From Aulostomus chinensis (lineage: Eukaryota > Chordata > Actinopteri > Syngnathiformes > Aulostomidae): a stretch of DNA of 64,000 bases. Position numbers and translations under genes: made by a program. This document shows, piece after piece, positions 26,401 through 38,173 of the stretch. The stretch's first letter is position 1. Every line of letters starts with the position of its first letter. The notes under the pieces are model-generated. The model made no database searches, had not been told where the DNA came from, and saw only the letters and a program-made list of their open reading frames with translations. The stretch covers positions 24,340,529-24,404,528 of the forward strand of contig JBBMOA010000010.1 of the NCBI GenBank assembly GCA_037954235.1. The letters run 5' to 3'.

Positions 26401-29400
26401 CTTTGTTCACTGTAATTTTTGAAGCTTGGCTGAGCCTTGAGGGTGCGAAAACATTAAAAAGCAGCGGGGGTGGAGTGATTGATGTGTGCTGCGGTTGTGA
26501 ATGGACACTGACAGGTCTAGAGACAGTAACATATGAGTGCACAGCTGTTGAAAGAGAAGGAATGTACAGAATGATACATGAGAGGTGGCAAGAGCCTGGC
26601 TAACTGATCGCTAGCTTCTGGCACATCATCCACATCAAATTTTATGCCTCTTATGAAAAAGTGTAGGAAGGGTAGAGCATGTGGGTGTGTATTTATACAC
26701 AACAGCTGGCTCATGTGGTGAATTCATAATGAAGTTTTATCATATCATGATATTAATGATATTGCAATGTGTTAAGACATTTATATGATGACTTAGTACA
26801 GCAACAACAAGAGTATTTGATAGCGAAAGTAGTTGCACTGAGGAATTAGGTTCCTCTTAGAGAGGGCGACTAAAGCTGTTTGACAACATTAGCCCTCAGA
26901 GAAAAAGAGCAGGGACACTCCATCATGTAACAAAGGCTGCATACGGTGCTATTTAATAACTAAATTGATCACGAGACGAGACTTTTCATGATCTGTCGGA
27001 TTAATCCCGGCTGATAATGATTGATCGACCACAATGCAGTCTTCACTCTGCACAGAGCTCCCAGTAGGAGGAAGAAAAACAGGGGAGCACAGGTGAAGGG
27101 CAAAATGCAACCGCTAATATGCTTAAATACATATTTTATCACACACTTTCATGAATGTCCTATGACAGAAACACCCTGCAATATCCAAATATTTTTCAGA
27201 CATAAACACACTGTTGATGGGAATATTTGAAGTATAAATACTGTGTGCTCCTGTTTGTGTGTGTGTCTGTGTGTGTTATAGACAGAGTGCTAGGGTGTGT
27301 GTGTTTGTGTTACTCTGTGTTTATCCCTGAATTTGGCTGTTATTTTGCTTTGCATTCATTGGATAGCACTGTCAGTGTGCTCTCAAAGCTCCCAGAATAT
27401 ATTTATTTATTTGCATCAATGTGAAATTTGCTTTGCTTTTCTTTGTAGCCAGAATGAGTTGAAGTGTGGTGAATGGGCTCGTTTTGGTGCATTGACTGGT
27501 GGATCCTATTTTGACAGCGTATGAAGCTGGAACTAATTCCTGCATATTTATTTGGCTTGGTCTAAGCAAGCTAAGCACTAACCCTACTTAATATTCCAAG
27601 GCATGCTGACAGAAACAGCTATTGGTGATAGCAAAATAGCCTCTTACAGTTTTTTTGTGGAAAATTGTGTGTGTAACATCAGAGTGTAAAAAGCAGTAAA
27701 ATGTTGCAGTGGTTCAGTATATATATAAATATAAATTGCTTACAAATGAGCATATACATAAATAATATTATATGCTACTGTGAACTTTTGCCAGATATTT
27801 TTCTATGTAATTTAATTCAAAACTTACTTTTGCAAACCATGCTGAAATACAAGGAAACAGAAAAGAAAAAATTCACTGACGTTTCTGTCAAAATATTGTG
27901 ATGCTTATGAACTCATTGCATCATCTTGTCTTTAAGTTGTGTTCGCCGCTATGCACAGGCGTCTTGCTTCTTTTAACATGATTCTCAAACGTTTTCAATT
28001 GCATCCATGTACTTGTCATTGTAATACCTGCTAAAAACACTCCACCCCAGTTAAATCCTTTATTTGTATTCCTATTCAATCTTGACCACCATCGACTGGG
28101 AAAAAAAAAAAGGTTAAGAACACAGAGGATTATGAAAAGGAGAAAAAAACACAAACTCATCCCTTACCCTCAGCCATCACTGCTGGGCTTGCGGTGCTTT
28201 TGTTGCGGACAGCATCTGAAAGATCAGCTTTAACAACCTTAGCAAATATCCATGAAAAGGCTTGTGAGGAGAGGGGCCTTGAACCTTCTGTAGAACAGGT
28301 GTGTTTTATAGCAGTGTATTTCTCCTTTGGTCCTTGTTCTGAAGTCCCACACATTAAGTGTGTGTATGTGTGTGCGCATGTATGTATTGTGTATTTCTTA
28401 ATGGCTGAAGATGCACTGTAGCGGTGAGCCAGACCCAGCAGGAGGGTTGTGGTCAACCTCTTGCCATGTGAGGGCTGCAGGGAGCAGGCTAACGAGGTGT
28501 TCAGGCAGCTGACGGCTTTGTCCTGCCGCCTTTGAGTGGTGATGCCACAAAGAGTGTCCTGCAGAGAGTCCTGTCTGTTCTTTGTGTCTGCCATTCTACC
28601 CTGCCCAGCACTTTGGGTGACAAAAGGAAGCCGTGCGAGGATATATTATGGCATCAGGTGGACGAGGTGCTGTGCTTGTCCCCCATTTCCCTCCTCCTCC
28701 CCATCCGTGCCTTCTCTAGGCCATATTCTAGCATGAAGTCTTTGATAGATTTGAATTGTTGTCTCACACTACTGCTTGGTTCCAGTGCTCTTTTCATTGA
28801 AGCATCTGCAGATAACGATAATCTCTGTATGTATCTCTCCCTCTTCTATCTTGCTTTCTTTTCTCTTCTTTTTCTGACAGTAGTGAGTGACGATCCGAGG
28901 GCAAGGCATTCTGTCACATTTCCACCGCTTGTATTTGCTCAGTCTCCCATTTTCTTCTCTTTGCTCTTGTCTCTAATTTATGAACTGCTACACTTGAGTG
29001 GGCTTAGCTCCTATTAAAACCAGCACAGCGCGTGTGTTTGTCCTGGCCTTTCCTGCTCCACAGGAAGCTTATCTAGAGCCCCCACTAGTTAATACCACTG
29101 CAGGGGGTGAGCAAAAAACACGGACACCTCTGTGGATCCTCTGTGCACTGGAGGGGAGATTAGATGCTTCTTTTAAAAGGCCAAAGTCATTTGTCTTTAT
29201 TGTTTTCTGTCTCTCTGGGATTGTTTAAGGAGAAAAAAAACACAATGAAAGAGAGACCTAAAGAGAGCAAGTAAGCATGCAGTTCTCTCTGGACTCTTTG
29301 AAGATGGTGTGAATGTCTCTCATCTGGGTCAGTTTACTGAAAGCTCTGTGTTCTCTTCACTTTACTTCTCCTAAACAATAATGGCCTCATCAGAGTAGCA

Positions 29401-30266
29401 CAACATATACAGATGGAAAATAAAACACTAACAGAGTTGATGGTGAAGCACTTGGATGTTTTAAATCATGCACCGATTAGCATTAGCAACCAGCGATACC
29501 AAACACCATATGTCTGTAAGGACCTGTAACTCTACATCAATATTTAATTATTTGGAGAACAGGTTTTCTATTGGTCTTAAGATTTATGGTGCCTCAGAGA
29601 AAAGCCTTTGAGCTTCGATCTTACAACCTGTGTTACAGTCTGTATACAGCAAGAGAATGTAACTCCAGTGAGTTGGCATCATAAGCTCCATGTCCATATG
29701 GAAGCCAGACCGTCATGTAGAAGTAGACATGGGCACTAACAATGACTCCACACCGTTGGCATCCAGCAGTGTATTTATATTGAGAGCGCAGCACCACTTC
29801 AATCTTTTATATGTGAATTCCACTTGCTGAACTCAACCACAGTGACTCCATATTGTTAAAGTAATCGGATTGAAAACAGAGGAACACAGGGGCAGACAAC
29901 CAAGAGAGAACCACAAAATCAGAGAAAGGTTAGGATGCAGTCCCAAAGGACTGCAAATCCCTTCTTCAAAATCTTATTGTTTGGAAACCATGAAACCGGA
30001 TTCCCATAACAAGTCTCTGATCAGCGGAGCCTAGACCCAAAGGACTCAATTAGACCAGAACGGCCCTTTCTGACCAGACCTTTCTTCCCTGCCTTCTTCC
30101 CTCTCCTGGTGTGCTGCCTGCTAGCAGTGCAGTAGAGCTGTCTAATGCCTCAGACTGTGAGCAAAGCCATCCAGCACACAGGGCAATCACATCAGCCAGC
30201 CTTTGCCCCTCTCATTACACACCAACAACATAAATCCACAGCACGATCTGTGTTTGTACTGTGTAA
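23469..30266 (+). other. robo2: robo2 intron 2, 23.5-30.3 kb: no gene seen
   Basis: Mostly unique sequence, with an imperfect TG array (25825-25884), a looser TG patch (about 27255-27310) and an AT-rich patch (27716-27790). The frames at 28157-28594 (minus) and 28532-29017 (plus) overlap on opposite strands, have no family resemblance I know and no flanking splice signals, so I regard them as chance. Confidence 0.6.
25825..25884. repeat. Imperfect (TG)n microsatellite
   Basis: TG units interrupted by GAG, TA and GCGA, about 60 bp. Confidence 0.93.

Positions 30267-30306
<40 letters not shown>
30267..30306. repeat. Compound (AT)n(TG)n microsatellite
   Basis: About five AT units followed by about fifteen TG units. 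Confidence 0.96.
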
Positions 30307-30308
<2 letters not shown>

Positions 30309-32484
30309 GAGCGAGCGCATGTGCGCACGTTGCTTTTCCGAAAATCTGTGGCACTTCCCTTGACTTAATGTTTTAATTGGCACAGCTACGATAAACACAT
30401 ATCAAAAGCAGTTGCAGAAACTAGCAGTTACTGAAATATCAGTGCAGTTGGAGGCAGTAATCCAGAAGCTAATGCCAGTCATTTTGCTCTGCTTCACTTA
30501 TGATTAGAGTAAATTATGATAAGTTCTTGATTATGGTTTGGCCATTGCACGTGAGCCTAGAAACACTCCTTGTTTAAGCTTGTTCTGCTTTTGCTTGCCC
30601 TGCAGTTACAGTTGCACACGATGGCTTTTGTTCCTTTAGATCACCTACAAAGATTCTCGCAAAAAGATTTTTAAAAAGTTCATGAAAGATGAAAAAAACA
30701 GGGAATATGGACTAACCAACGCACACACAGTTGATGTTTCAGTTGTATGAATTAGTGGTGGTTTGATGATGTGTGCGAAGAGACGGGTTAGCAATCTTGC
30801 TAAATTGGATCCCATTGTCTGAAAACGCTATACCACACTACTGATTCACATTCAGCCAGTGATTCAATCAGTAATTCAAGTAATACAAGCTGGATCAGCC
30901 ACATTGCTTTCATCACATGAAAGTCAATTAGAGCTTCATTTAAAAAGCAAAATTACTTGTTATAGATTTAATAAGTGACCTGGGCTGTGGCAGACTGGGC
31001 AGTGAATGGGAGATGGTGGTTGGTGGTCTATGGGGAAATGAGTGCTGCCTAACCAAAGCCCCATTGGTAATGACTTCTGTTTAGTCTTGATAATGTCTAC
31101 TAATTAGTTAATCGAAGACAATGGTCCTCTACATCCACCTCCCACCATAGCAGCTTTGGTCTGCTTCATTGAACAACAGCCTTGAGTGTAAAGCCTTGAA
31201 ATTCCCATTCAGTCTCATCACCAGCAGACATACCTGGTTGGGTTTGGTGTATGCCTGCAGCAAATTGTACAACACATTAATTTGCGGAGTCAATGTAGAT
31301 GGATGCACAGACAAAAAAAAAGTCAATGTTCTATGTCATTAAACATTTAAGCAGAAAATGGAATATGAAAAGTACTACAACAGTTCGAGGTGTTGGTGTT
31401 CTGAAAGTCTATAGAAGGACCCTTGGGTCTGGACAGGCTGGGAAAACAAAGCATTGACAAAGCATCTTGGCGCACCCTCGGAGCTGCCATCATTGGGTGA
31501 GTAATACTCTGTTTTCCCCATAATCAATTAGTAAGCCTTCATTAGCTAGGCCGTTCATTATATTGGCGTGTCAGGGACAGTACATGGTGCAGTGCTTGCC
31601 CCCGGGATGGGCATGTCAGTCGGTGCTGAAACATGTCGAGGCTCTCACAATCGCTCTGGTATCTAAAAAGAACCAAAAACACTTTGCTTCAAAGTCAGTG
31701 AAGTAATTAGTTTAAATTACACAGCCAAGGAACTTCTCTTACGCCTAAGCTAAATATTCATGACATTGTATTTGAGCAAGTTGGGCTGTTTTCTTAAGAA
31801 CTGCAACGGAATACCTACAGTGTATTGGATGAGTCTTGTAAGAGCAAGCAGCCGTACTGTTGGCTCTCAGCTCAAACTACACTGCAAGACACACTAAACA
31901 CATCCCAATTACTCGTTTCTGGTAGCTCTTGTGAATATTACAGTAGCTTGGGAACTGTACTAGGAATCATTAATGGGAAACAGATGTTAGATGCATTCCC
32001 TGCTGCACCGGCATACATCGCTGGAGTCTGTACCACTGCAACATTAACTGCTCTGCTTGTTTGGATGCATATTTAATAGCAATATAATTGATTCTACTAT
32101 ATACATATAAAGTGTGTGTGTTGGCGTGTGAGGCCTCTCTGTGTGTAATGGCTTGTGCTATAGCATTATGATTAGGTGCAAACAGAAATGAAAAGAATAA
32201 GATATTGAATGACCCGATGATGGATGGGAGCTTTGTAGGGATCAATTTAACAATAAGAAGTTAATACTTTCAGGGACATGCTCATTACAGTCTTGGTGAA
32301 AGGAAGGGAGGAGGTGGATATAAATATGTCACTGCTGTATTTTATCAATTTTATAATTGCGTTGATTTATTTTAGTATCTGAATTTTCAAAATTCACAAA
32401 AGGTCACTTAGTGTAAGAAAAATTATGTGCTTTTTGCCTACTCCCACTTTTCATGTTTCTCATACTGCTGTTAAAGGCCAATTT

Positions 32485-32503
32485 AAAAAAAAAAAAAAAA
32501 AAA
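32485..32503. repeat. Poly-A run (A19)
   Basis: Nineteen A with no recognisable retroposon body on either side. Confidence 0.95.
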
Positions 32504-32941
32504 GCTTTCTTTTCAATCCACCACTAAAAAGACGCTCCTGCCAACCTTGGACCCTGTAGTTCTGTTTCTGTTGCCCAGCTACATTTAGACGAGCCGAGGA
32601 ACAGGAATATCTACTAAATGGGGATGGTATCAAATGGCCACGGAGGGCTGCAGATACGGGAGCCACCAGATGTGAGTAACAGCTGCCATGTTGAGTGTCA
32701 ACCTTCCTAGTGCTGTCAGTCTCCATTTGCCCCTTGCACGGGTAAATAATGTGTTGTCTTAATTCATTTGCCTCCGCTTGCAGCAGCCGGTGTGTAATGG
32801 ATTCTAATATTAAACATGATCCCGTTCCAGCGTGCAATTAGTGTGTAACTCCACCTATTAACACTTACATATTAATGACATCCCCTAGGGTTTGCTGAAT
32901 GGTGGTTGTGGGCCCAGATATTGTAAGAGAGGGGCACACCA

Positions 32942-32987
32942 ATTGGCAGGCGCCAGTGGTTGGGGACCCATCAGTTGGCCTGCCAAT
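32942..32987. repeat. Perfect inverted repeat, 10-bp arms with 26-base spacer
   Basis: ATTGGCAGGC (32942-32951) and GCCTGCCAAT (32978-32987) are exact reverse complements. The arms begin and end with CCAAT-box/NF1-half-site-like words (TTGGC and GCCAA). Confidence 0.85.
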
Positions 32988-33763
32988 CGCGGCACTACGG
33001 AACTTCTGTGGTGTTGTGGCACAGCCAACGCAGCAGCCCCTCCTCTCCCTCATTGTGGAAGGCTGTTGGCCTGGCTCTGGAGGTGAATACACAGACAGAC
33101 AGACAGGCGGGGCGAGCAGCCAAGATGGACCAGGCCCACTTTGTATGTGTGTGCAAATGGTCGGGGGGAGACATGGGATGGACTACTAAGTGGAAGTTGA
33201 GAGGATTGCGCAGGGGTGTGGTTGCTAACGGAGCGGGTGCATTCTTTACAGATTGGGGGATGGATGGTTTACTGAACAGATGTTTTAGGGGTGTGTGTTT
33301 GTCTTGAGGGGGTGTGACATGGTCAGTGAAGGGCATTCAAGGGATCGTCGAGCGGATATTTTTGTTTAGCCTGATGTTCTGAGGCTACTCATCCAAAGAT
33401 TATCGGCAGGGCTCCGGTCTTGACATCTGAGTGTCTGCTTGTTTCACTGGTCATATCATTTGCTCCTCTCCCCTATGATTTGAAAGGTGCGCTTGGAACA
33501 GTTTATTGTGGCAAAGTGGTCATATTTAGTACGTCTACAAAGGAGTCTGAGCCATTGAAGGGTGTGTGTTATGGCACCTCTTCTATATTTGGTCCATCAT
33601 AAGTTGGTAAGGTGTCCTGCAAAAACAGATCTTCTTAGACTGGATGTGTGTTCTGATACAGAGGAAGCAAAGACCACATCTTGAAAGTCCTCCCGTATCT
33701 CCTCTCACTTTTCCCTGCCATCGTCATACTTCACCTGTTGTCTGCAAGATGGGTTCGGTGCTT

Positions 33764-33779
33764 TCTGTCTATCTATCTG

Positions 33780-33826
<47 letters not shown>

Positions 33827-34003
33827 CTATCTCTCTATCTATCTATCTCTATCTCTCTCTCTATCTATCTATCTATCTATCTATATCTGTCTGTCTGTCT
33901 ATTTATCTATCTATCTATCTATCTATCTCTATCTCTCTATCTATCTATCTATCTATCTATATGTCTGTCTGTCTATTTATCTATCTATCTATCCATTTAT
34001 CTA

Positions 34004-34036
<33 letters not shown>

Positions 34037-34056
34037 GTCTATCTATCTACCTATAT
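33764..34056. repeat. (TATC)n/(TGTC)n tetranucleotide array, about 290 bp
   Basis: Long runs of CTAT with blocks of CTGT and CTCTAT variants. A block ending in TCTGTCTGTCTATTTAT recurs with a 74-bp period (ATTTAT at 33901 and 33975), which shows internal duplication. The Leu-Ser-Ile-Tyr frames in three phases are artefacts of the repeat. Confidence 0.97.
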
Positions 34057-34459
34057 AAATACATAAATATATATTTTGGTGGTGCTTTTTTTATAATTGG
34101 AGGATTGAGCTGGGTCTTTCGAGTGTGTATCATGGCTCTGTAATGACTCTCCCAGTGTGTGAGGGTGTAGACCAGCGCTGAATGGGAATGAGATGAATGC
34201 TGGGTGGAAATGAATTTCTAAAGGCCATGGTGCTTTATCACGGGCCTAGCACTGCCCGTCCCACTCCTGCCTGAATAACACCAGAATTATTACTCAGAGG
34301 GAGGGGAGAGAGATGAATACCTCCAGCTACTACACCCTGGGGACTCTGGTACCTCCCACCCCTCCCTGTCACTTTCTCCTCTTCACACACACACACAGAT
34401 ACACACATGAACAAACTGCACGCTCACACGCAGAGGCACTATCACACAGGTAGCAGTGT

Positions 34460-34474
34460 GGGGGGGGGGGGGGG
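34460..34474. repeat. Poly-G run (G15)
   Basis: Fifteen consecutive G shortly after CA-rich sequence. Confidence 0.97.
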
Positions 34475-35989
34475 TGCCTGGCAACATTATGCACTAATGG
34501 TGTGCTCCATTAATCATACAATGATGAAGGCCATTTCCTTTATTTAATTGGCTGCCAGTATCTCAGTGTCTTTGTTGCAGGACTCTCGCTGGCGTAATGC
34601 ATGTGCGCTCTTGGTAGAAGAGTGCAGCATGAGGGCATGGCTGAGAGCTCCAGAGCTGCATCAAACAAGTGTCTTTGTGTCTGTTTATGCTACACTGCAA
34701 ACAGACATAACAATATCAGGACAGCAGACCACTATATCCTTCAAAATGGTCCACAATATATCAGTAGTTCACATGAAATTGGACATTGATTTTAATTAAT
34801 GGTTTGCATTCAATAACGATCTCGGAAGGTTTTGATGGGGCTCAAATGTCTTCAGGATCATCAGAGCCACATAGGTTTTCAATCGTAAGAAATTAATAGT
34901 AGATGATTTCAAAAAAATGAAACGAGCGGACAGTTAAATATAATATATGTTGTATGTTCGGCAGTAGTGGGTCTGTACATTTCAGCTTTCTTAGATTTTA
35001 TTGAGAGAGATCTCTGTTGAATCTAAAAGAGAATGCAGACTTTCCTCTGTTTCAGTGTTTTACATTTTTAGTTTGAGCACCTTCTACATTTTCCTTTGGA
35101 TGAGCACATTCTCTACTTTTTTGGATGTTAGACATTAGTGGAATAAAAGCTAAAAAAAATAGTTGTTTGGGTGGTGAACCCATAACTGCACCATCATATG
35201 AATGAATTGAATGTGTTTACTGATACAGAGGAGGCATAAATTACTCTTACAGTCTTTATTTTTTGTTTGTCTGTACGAGCAATAAGATGGGGCAAGAAGT
35301 CAGTTTTGCTTACACAGCTGAACACAAATGTTAGGGGACTTGCAGCAATGATCATTATGCTGATTCCACTGGTGACACACATAGGCAGTGTGAGGGGTTC
35401 CTGAGGTGTAATGGCCCTGCATGTATCTATGTCTGGGGTAACTGGTAAAATCATGTGCTTGCTCTCAATCTTTTTTTTTTTTTTATCAAAGCTGTCTCTT
35501 CTGATTAAATATTTTACTTCCTCTGCAATTTGAGAAACGAATCCCTTGCTAAAACAGCTTTTTATGCTCCAAACCAGAGGAAGTAACTGTGCATGTAAAG
35601 CCATTAACAGCTTTCTCAGGATGTTTATGTCCCACAGATAGAGATTTATGTTGATGACAAATTGATCGTTTTGCATTTGCAGATATCATTATTATAGATG
35701 CATTCATCTAAAGTTGTATGCACAGGGTTTTAACTATTGATATGTGGTCAATCTTCTGTAAACTTTGCAGTTGTTCCAGGTGTTCATTACTACAAACGAC
35801 TATACATGTCTTTCATCATTTTGTAGGTTGTTACTATTGTTTTAAGAAGGTAGGTTGTTGATTCGTTTGTTAACTTCTACCAGGTCATTAGACATGAAAT
35901 AGAAAGGAGATATTCAGTCGCGTACTACTGACAAATGTCTTCTTATTTAAGTGGTAGTAGCTTTATACAGATATGTGTTAGCATAATAC

Positions 35990-36016
35990 AGAGAGAGAGA
36001 GAGAGAGACAGAGAGA
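35990..36016. repeat. (GA)n microsatellite
   Basis: About 27 bases of AG repeat with one ACAG interruption. Confidence 0.94.
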
Positions 36017-36775
36017 AAATGCTGTAGTTGGCTTGTTTGTCTCTTTGAAGGCAGATGGAGGGCATGGCAATATTTACTGAGAAAGTGCCCCCCCACCCCC
36101 CCACCCCATGCACACCCCAACCCCCTTGGACCCACCCTACTAGGCTGGCATTTGAGCTTCACTGCCGGGGGATGTGTTTTGCACCAGTACATCTCCTCTC
36201 CCTCTCCCTCTCCCTCCCCCAATCCTCCTTCTGCAAGCCCTCTACGGACATGCTGCACAGGGACACCCACTTCCTCATTAAAAAACCAAGAGCCATTAAT
36301 GTTAGATGAGGGCAAGAGGAGCTGGAGGAGGGAGAGTGGGGAGAAAGAGGGAGGTGTTTTCCCCTTGATCGAGTCCTAAGGATGCATGATGAATCCTCAC
36401 AGACACACAGGCCGACATACTGAGAAAGGGGAGGAGATGAGAGGCTGCAGACATTTTTTTTCCCAAAGACAGACGGACTGACAGACATAATCGAGGTCTT
36501 GTAAAATGGCTGTAGCATCTCAAGGAGGCACATGGTATGACACATGAGTGAAAGAATAAAACTGAATAATGTTGAAAGACATCAGATGACTCCAGGAGCA
36601 GTAGTGAACAGTCGTTGCCCTACATAGATGGGGCGTTAATACCCAATATACCCCCGCTGTGAGATGCTAGATTAGTAGGCTCCCTGAAGTGTAACAAAAA
36701 TGACAGGGGGTGGACGCCATCTCATCCATAAGTCTGGGGTAAAAGTGATAAGACACGACTGAGAGCTTAAAATCA

Positions 36776-36778
<3 letters not shown>

Positions 36779-36806
<28 letters not shown>
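36779..36806. repeat. (CA)14 microsatellite
   Basis: A perfect CA run. Confidence 0.97.
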
Positions 36807-36808
<2 letters not shown>

Positions 36809-37254
36809 TGCTGTTGCTATGCATTGTTTGGCTATTCAGCAATCCAAGACCTTAATGGTCAATTCCCTCTGGTCATCGACGAATATGCCGAGACCCTCCG
36901 CTCGATTCCACATCTACCTGTCCCATTGCCATCGACAGTTCTACCCAGGAAATCAATCCCATCAATTTTTAGGATTGACCCCAGCTGTTGAGTCTGTAAG
37001 GACTTGAGCAGACAGGCTCACATTTTAAAAGCTTTGGCTCATTTGGATATTTACATGTCACTAGGTTATATATGCCGCGGGGCCTTTCTTGCTGTGGTCA
37101 TGCAGAACATTGTTGCGTGTTCCGTGTGTGTGGAAGAAAATTGGGGTCATTGTTATTCTGCTGTTTTTACGAGTGAACCTCCAGGAGGAAGAGATGACAA
37201 CCCAACATTGTTGGATTTTTTTTTTTCCAGTGTGTGTATGTTACCATAAAGTGC

Positions 37255-37259
<5 letters not shown>

Positions 37260-37331
<72 letters not shown>

Positions 37332-37341
37332 GCGTGTGTGT
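37260..37341. repeat. (TG)n microsatellite, about 82 bp
   Basis: A TG run with two CG-containing interruptions near its 3' end. The Cys-Val and His-Thr frames on the two strands are artefacts. Confidence 0.97.
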
Positions 37342-38074
37342 CTCATCTTTTCTTTCCACATATTCATCCAACATCACAGGGGTTGCATGGAGAGTTCCAG
37401 AGCCCTGATGAGAAGGGGGTCTTTGGCTGCAGAGATGTAGCCCTATAGCGGTGGCTGATCTGTGGGGAGCTTACCGAATGTGTGTGTGTGTCTCCAGGCC
37501 CTGTCTGTGCGCTTAGAGCTGGGGGAGACAGAGACAGAGAAAGAGCGGGCAACCAGAGCTTTCTGTCTGGCTAATGAATTTACTCCTGCGGCACCTTTTA
37601 AAACATAATTACACTCATCAAAGCCAGGAAGTCCTGCATTGCCCACCGACTCTTAGCTAAAAGAAAAACAACAAAAACACCACGACCCTTAATCTCTTTT
37701 CATATTTGCATACCACCGCTGCAGCTACAAACCACAATATCATTACCTCCGCCTGGGAGTTTTCAGTGCAGTTTGTTTGTCTGTCAGCAGGATTATACAA
37801 AACAACTACAATTTATTAGCCCTTTTTTAATATTATCAACCTCATCTCACTACCCTCCCATCATCATCATCATCATCATCATTCCCATTCCCTTTTTCTT
37901 AATCAGAACTCTTATTTTAGCTCCTGATGAAACTCTACTAAGATTCAGCTTCATGTTCATCCCACCAACATTACCAGTGCTCCTTGCCCCCCCCCCATCT
38001 CTTTACTTTCATTTTCTGTGGGAAAAGGTCAAGGTTGTGTGCAGGTGCTTGGTTTTGTATCCAGGCACATATGG

Positions 38075-38075
<1 letters not shown>
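37342..38075 (+). other. robo2: robo2 intron 2 between two TG arrays: no gene seen
   Basis: Unique sequence apart from a (TCA)8 trinucleotide run at about 37858-37883. No exon signals were recognised. Confidence 0.6.
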
Positions 38076-38146
<71 letters not shown>

Positions 38147-38173
38147 GCGTGCGCGTGCGTGCGTGCGTGTGTG
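38076..38173. repeat. (TG)n(GCGT)n microsatellite, about 98 bp
   Basis: A long TG run that ends in GCGTGTGCGTGCGCGTGCGT units. Purine-pyrimidine alternation is unbroken. Confidence 0.97.

Larger units (their letters stand above)
30307..33763 (+). other. robo2: robo2 intron 2, 30.3-33.8 kb: no gene seen
   Basis: AT-rich unique sequence with TAATTAG-type words near 31100, an A19 run (32485-32503), then a more GC-rich patch at 32890-33330. That patch holds a perfect 10-bp inverted repeat (32942-32987) and is open in several frames on both strands. Low stop density from base composition explains the open frames. No domain was recognised. Confidence 0.6.
34057..37259 (+). other. robo2: robo2 intron 2, 34.1-37.3 kb: no gene seen
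   Basis: Holds G15 (34460-34474), a GA run (35990-36016), a C-tract cluster (36088-36125) and a (CA)n run (36779-36806), with unique sequence between. The minus-strand frame at 35194-35676 (160 codons) has no recognisable features or splice context and is not called. Confidence 0.6.

Noticed and set aside
28157..28594. Minus-strand frame of 145 codons overlapped by a plus-strand frame of 161 codons (28532-29017)
   Set aside because: No domain, no signal peptide or splice context, and overlapping frames on both strands as expected from low local stop density.
33764..34056. Repeat-spacer array resembling CRISPR
   Set aside because: A eukaryotic microsatellite with a 4-bp unit, with no unique spacers.
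33644..34066. Frames of 125-140 codons rich in Leu, Ser, Ile and Tyr
   Set aside because: They are the (TATC)n array read in several phases, with no non-repetitive domain.
35194..35676. Minus-strand frame of 160 codons
   Set aside because: No recognisable motif, contains a poly-Lys stretch from a T run, and no promoter or splice support.
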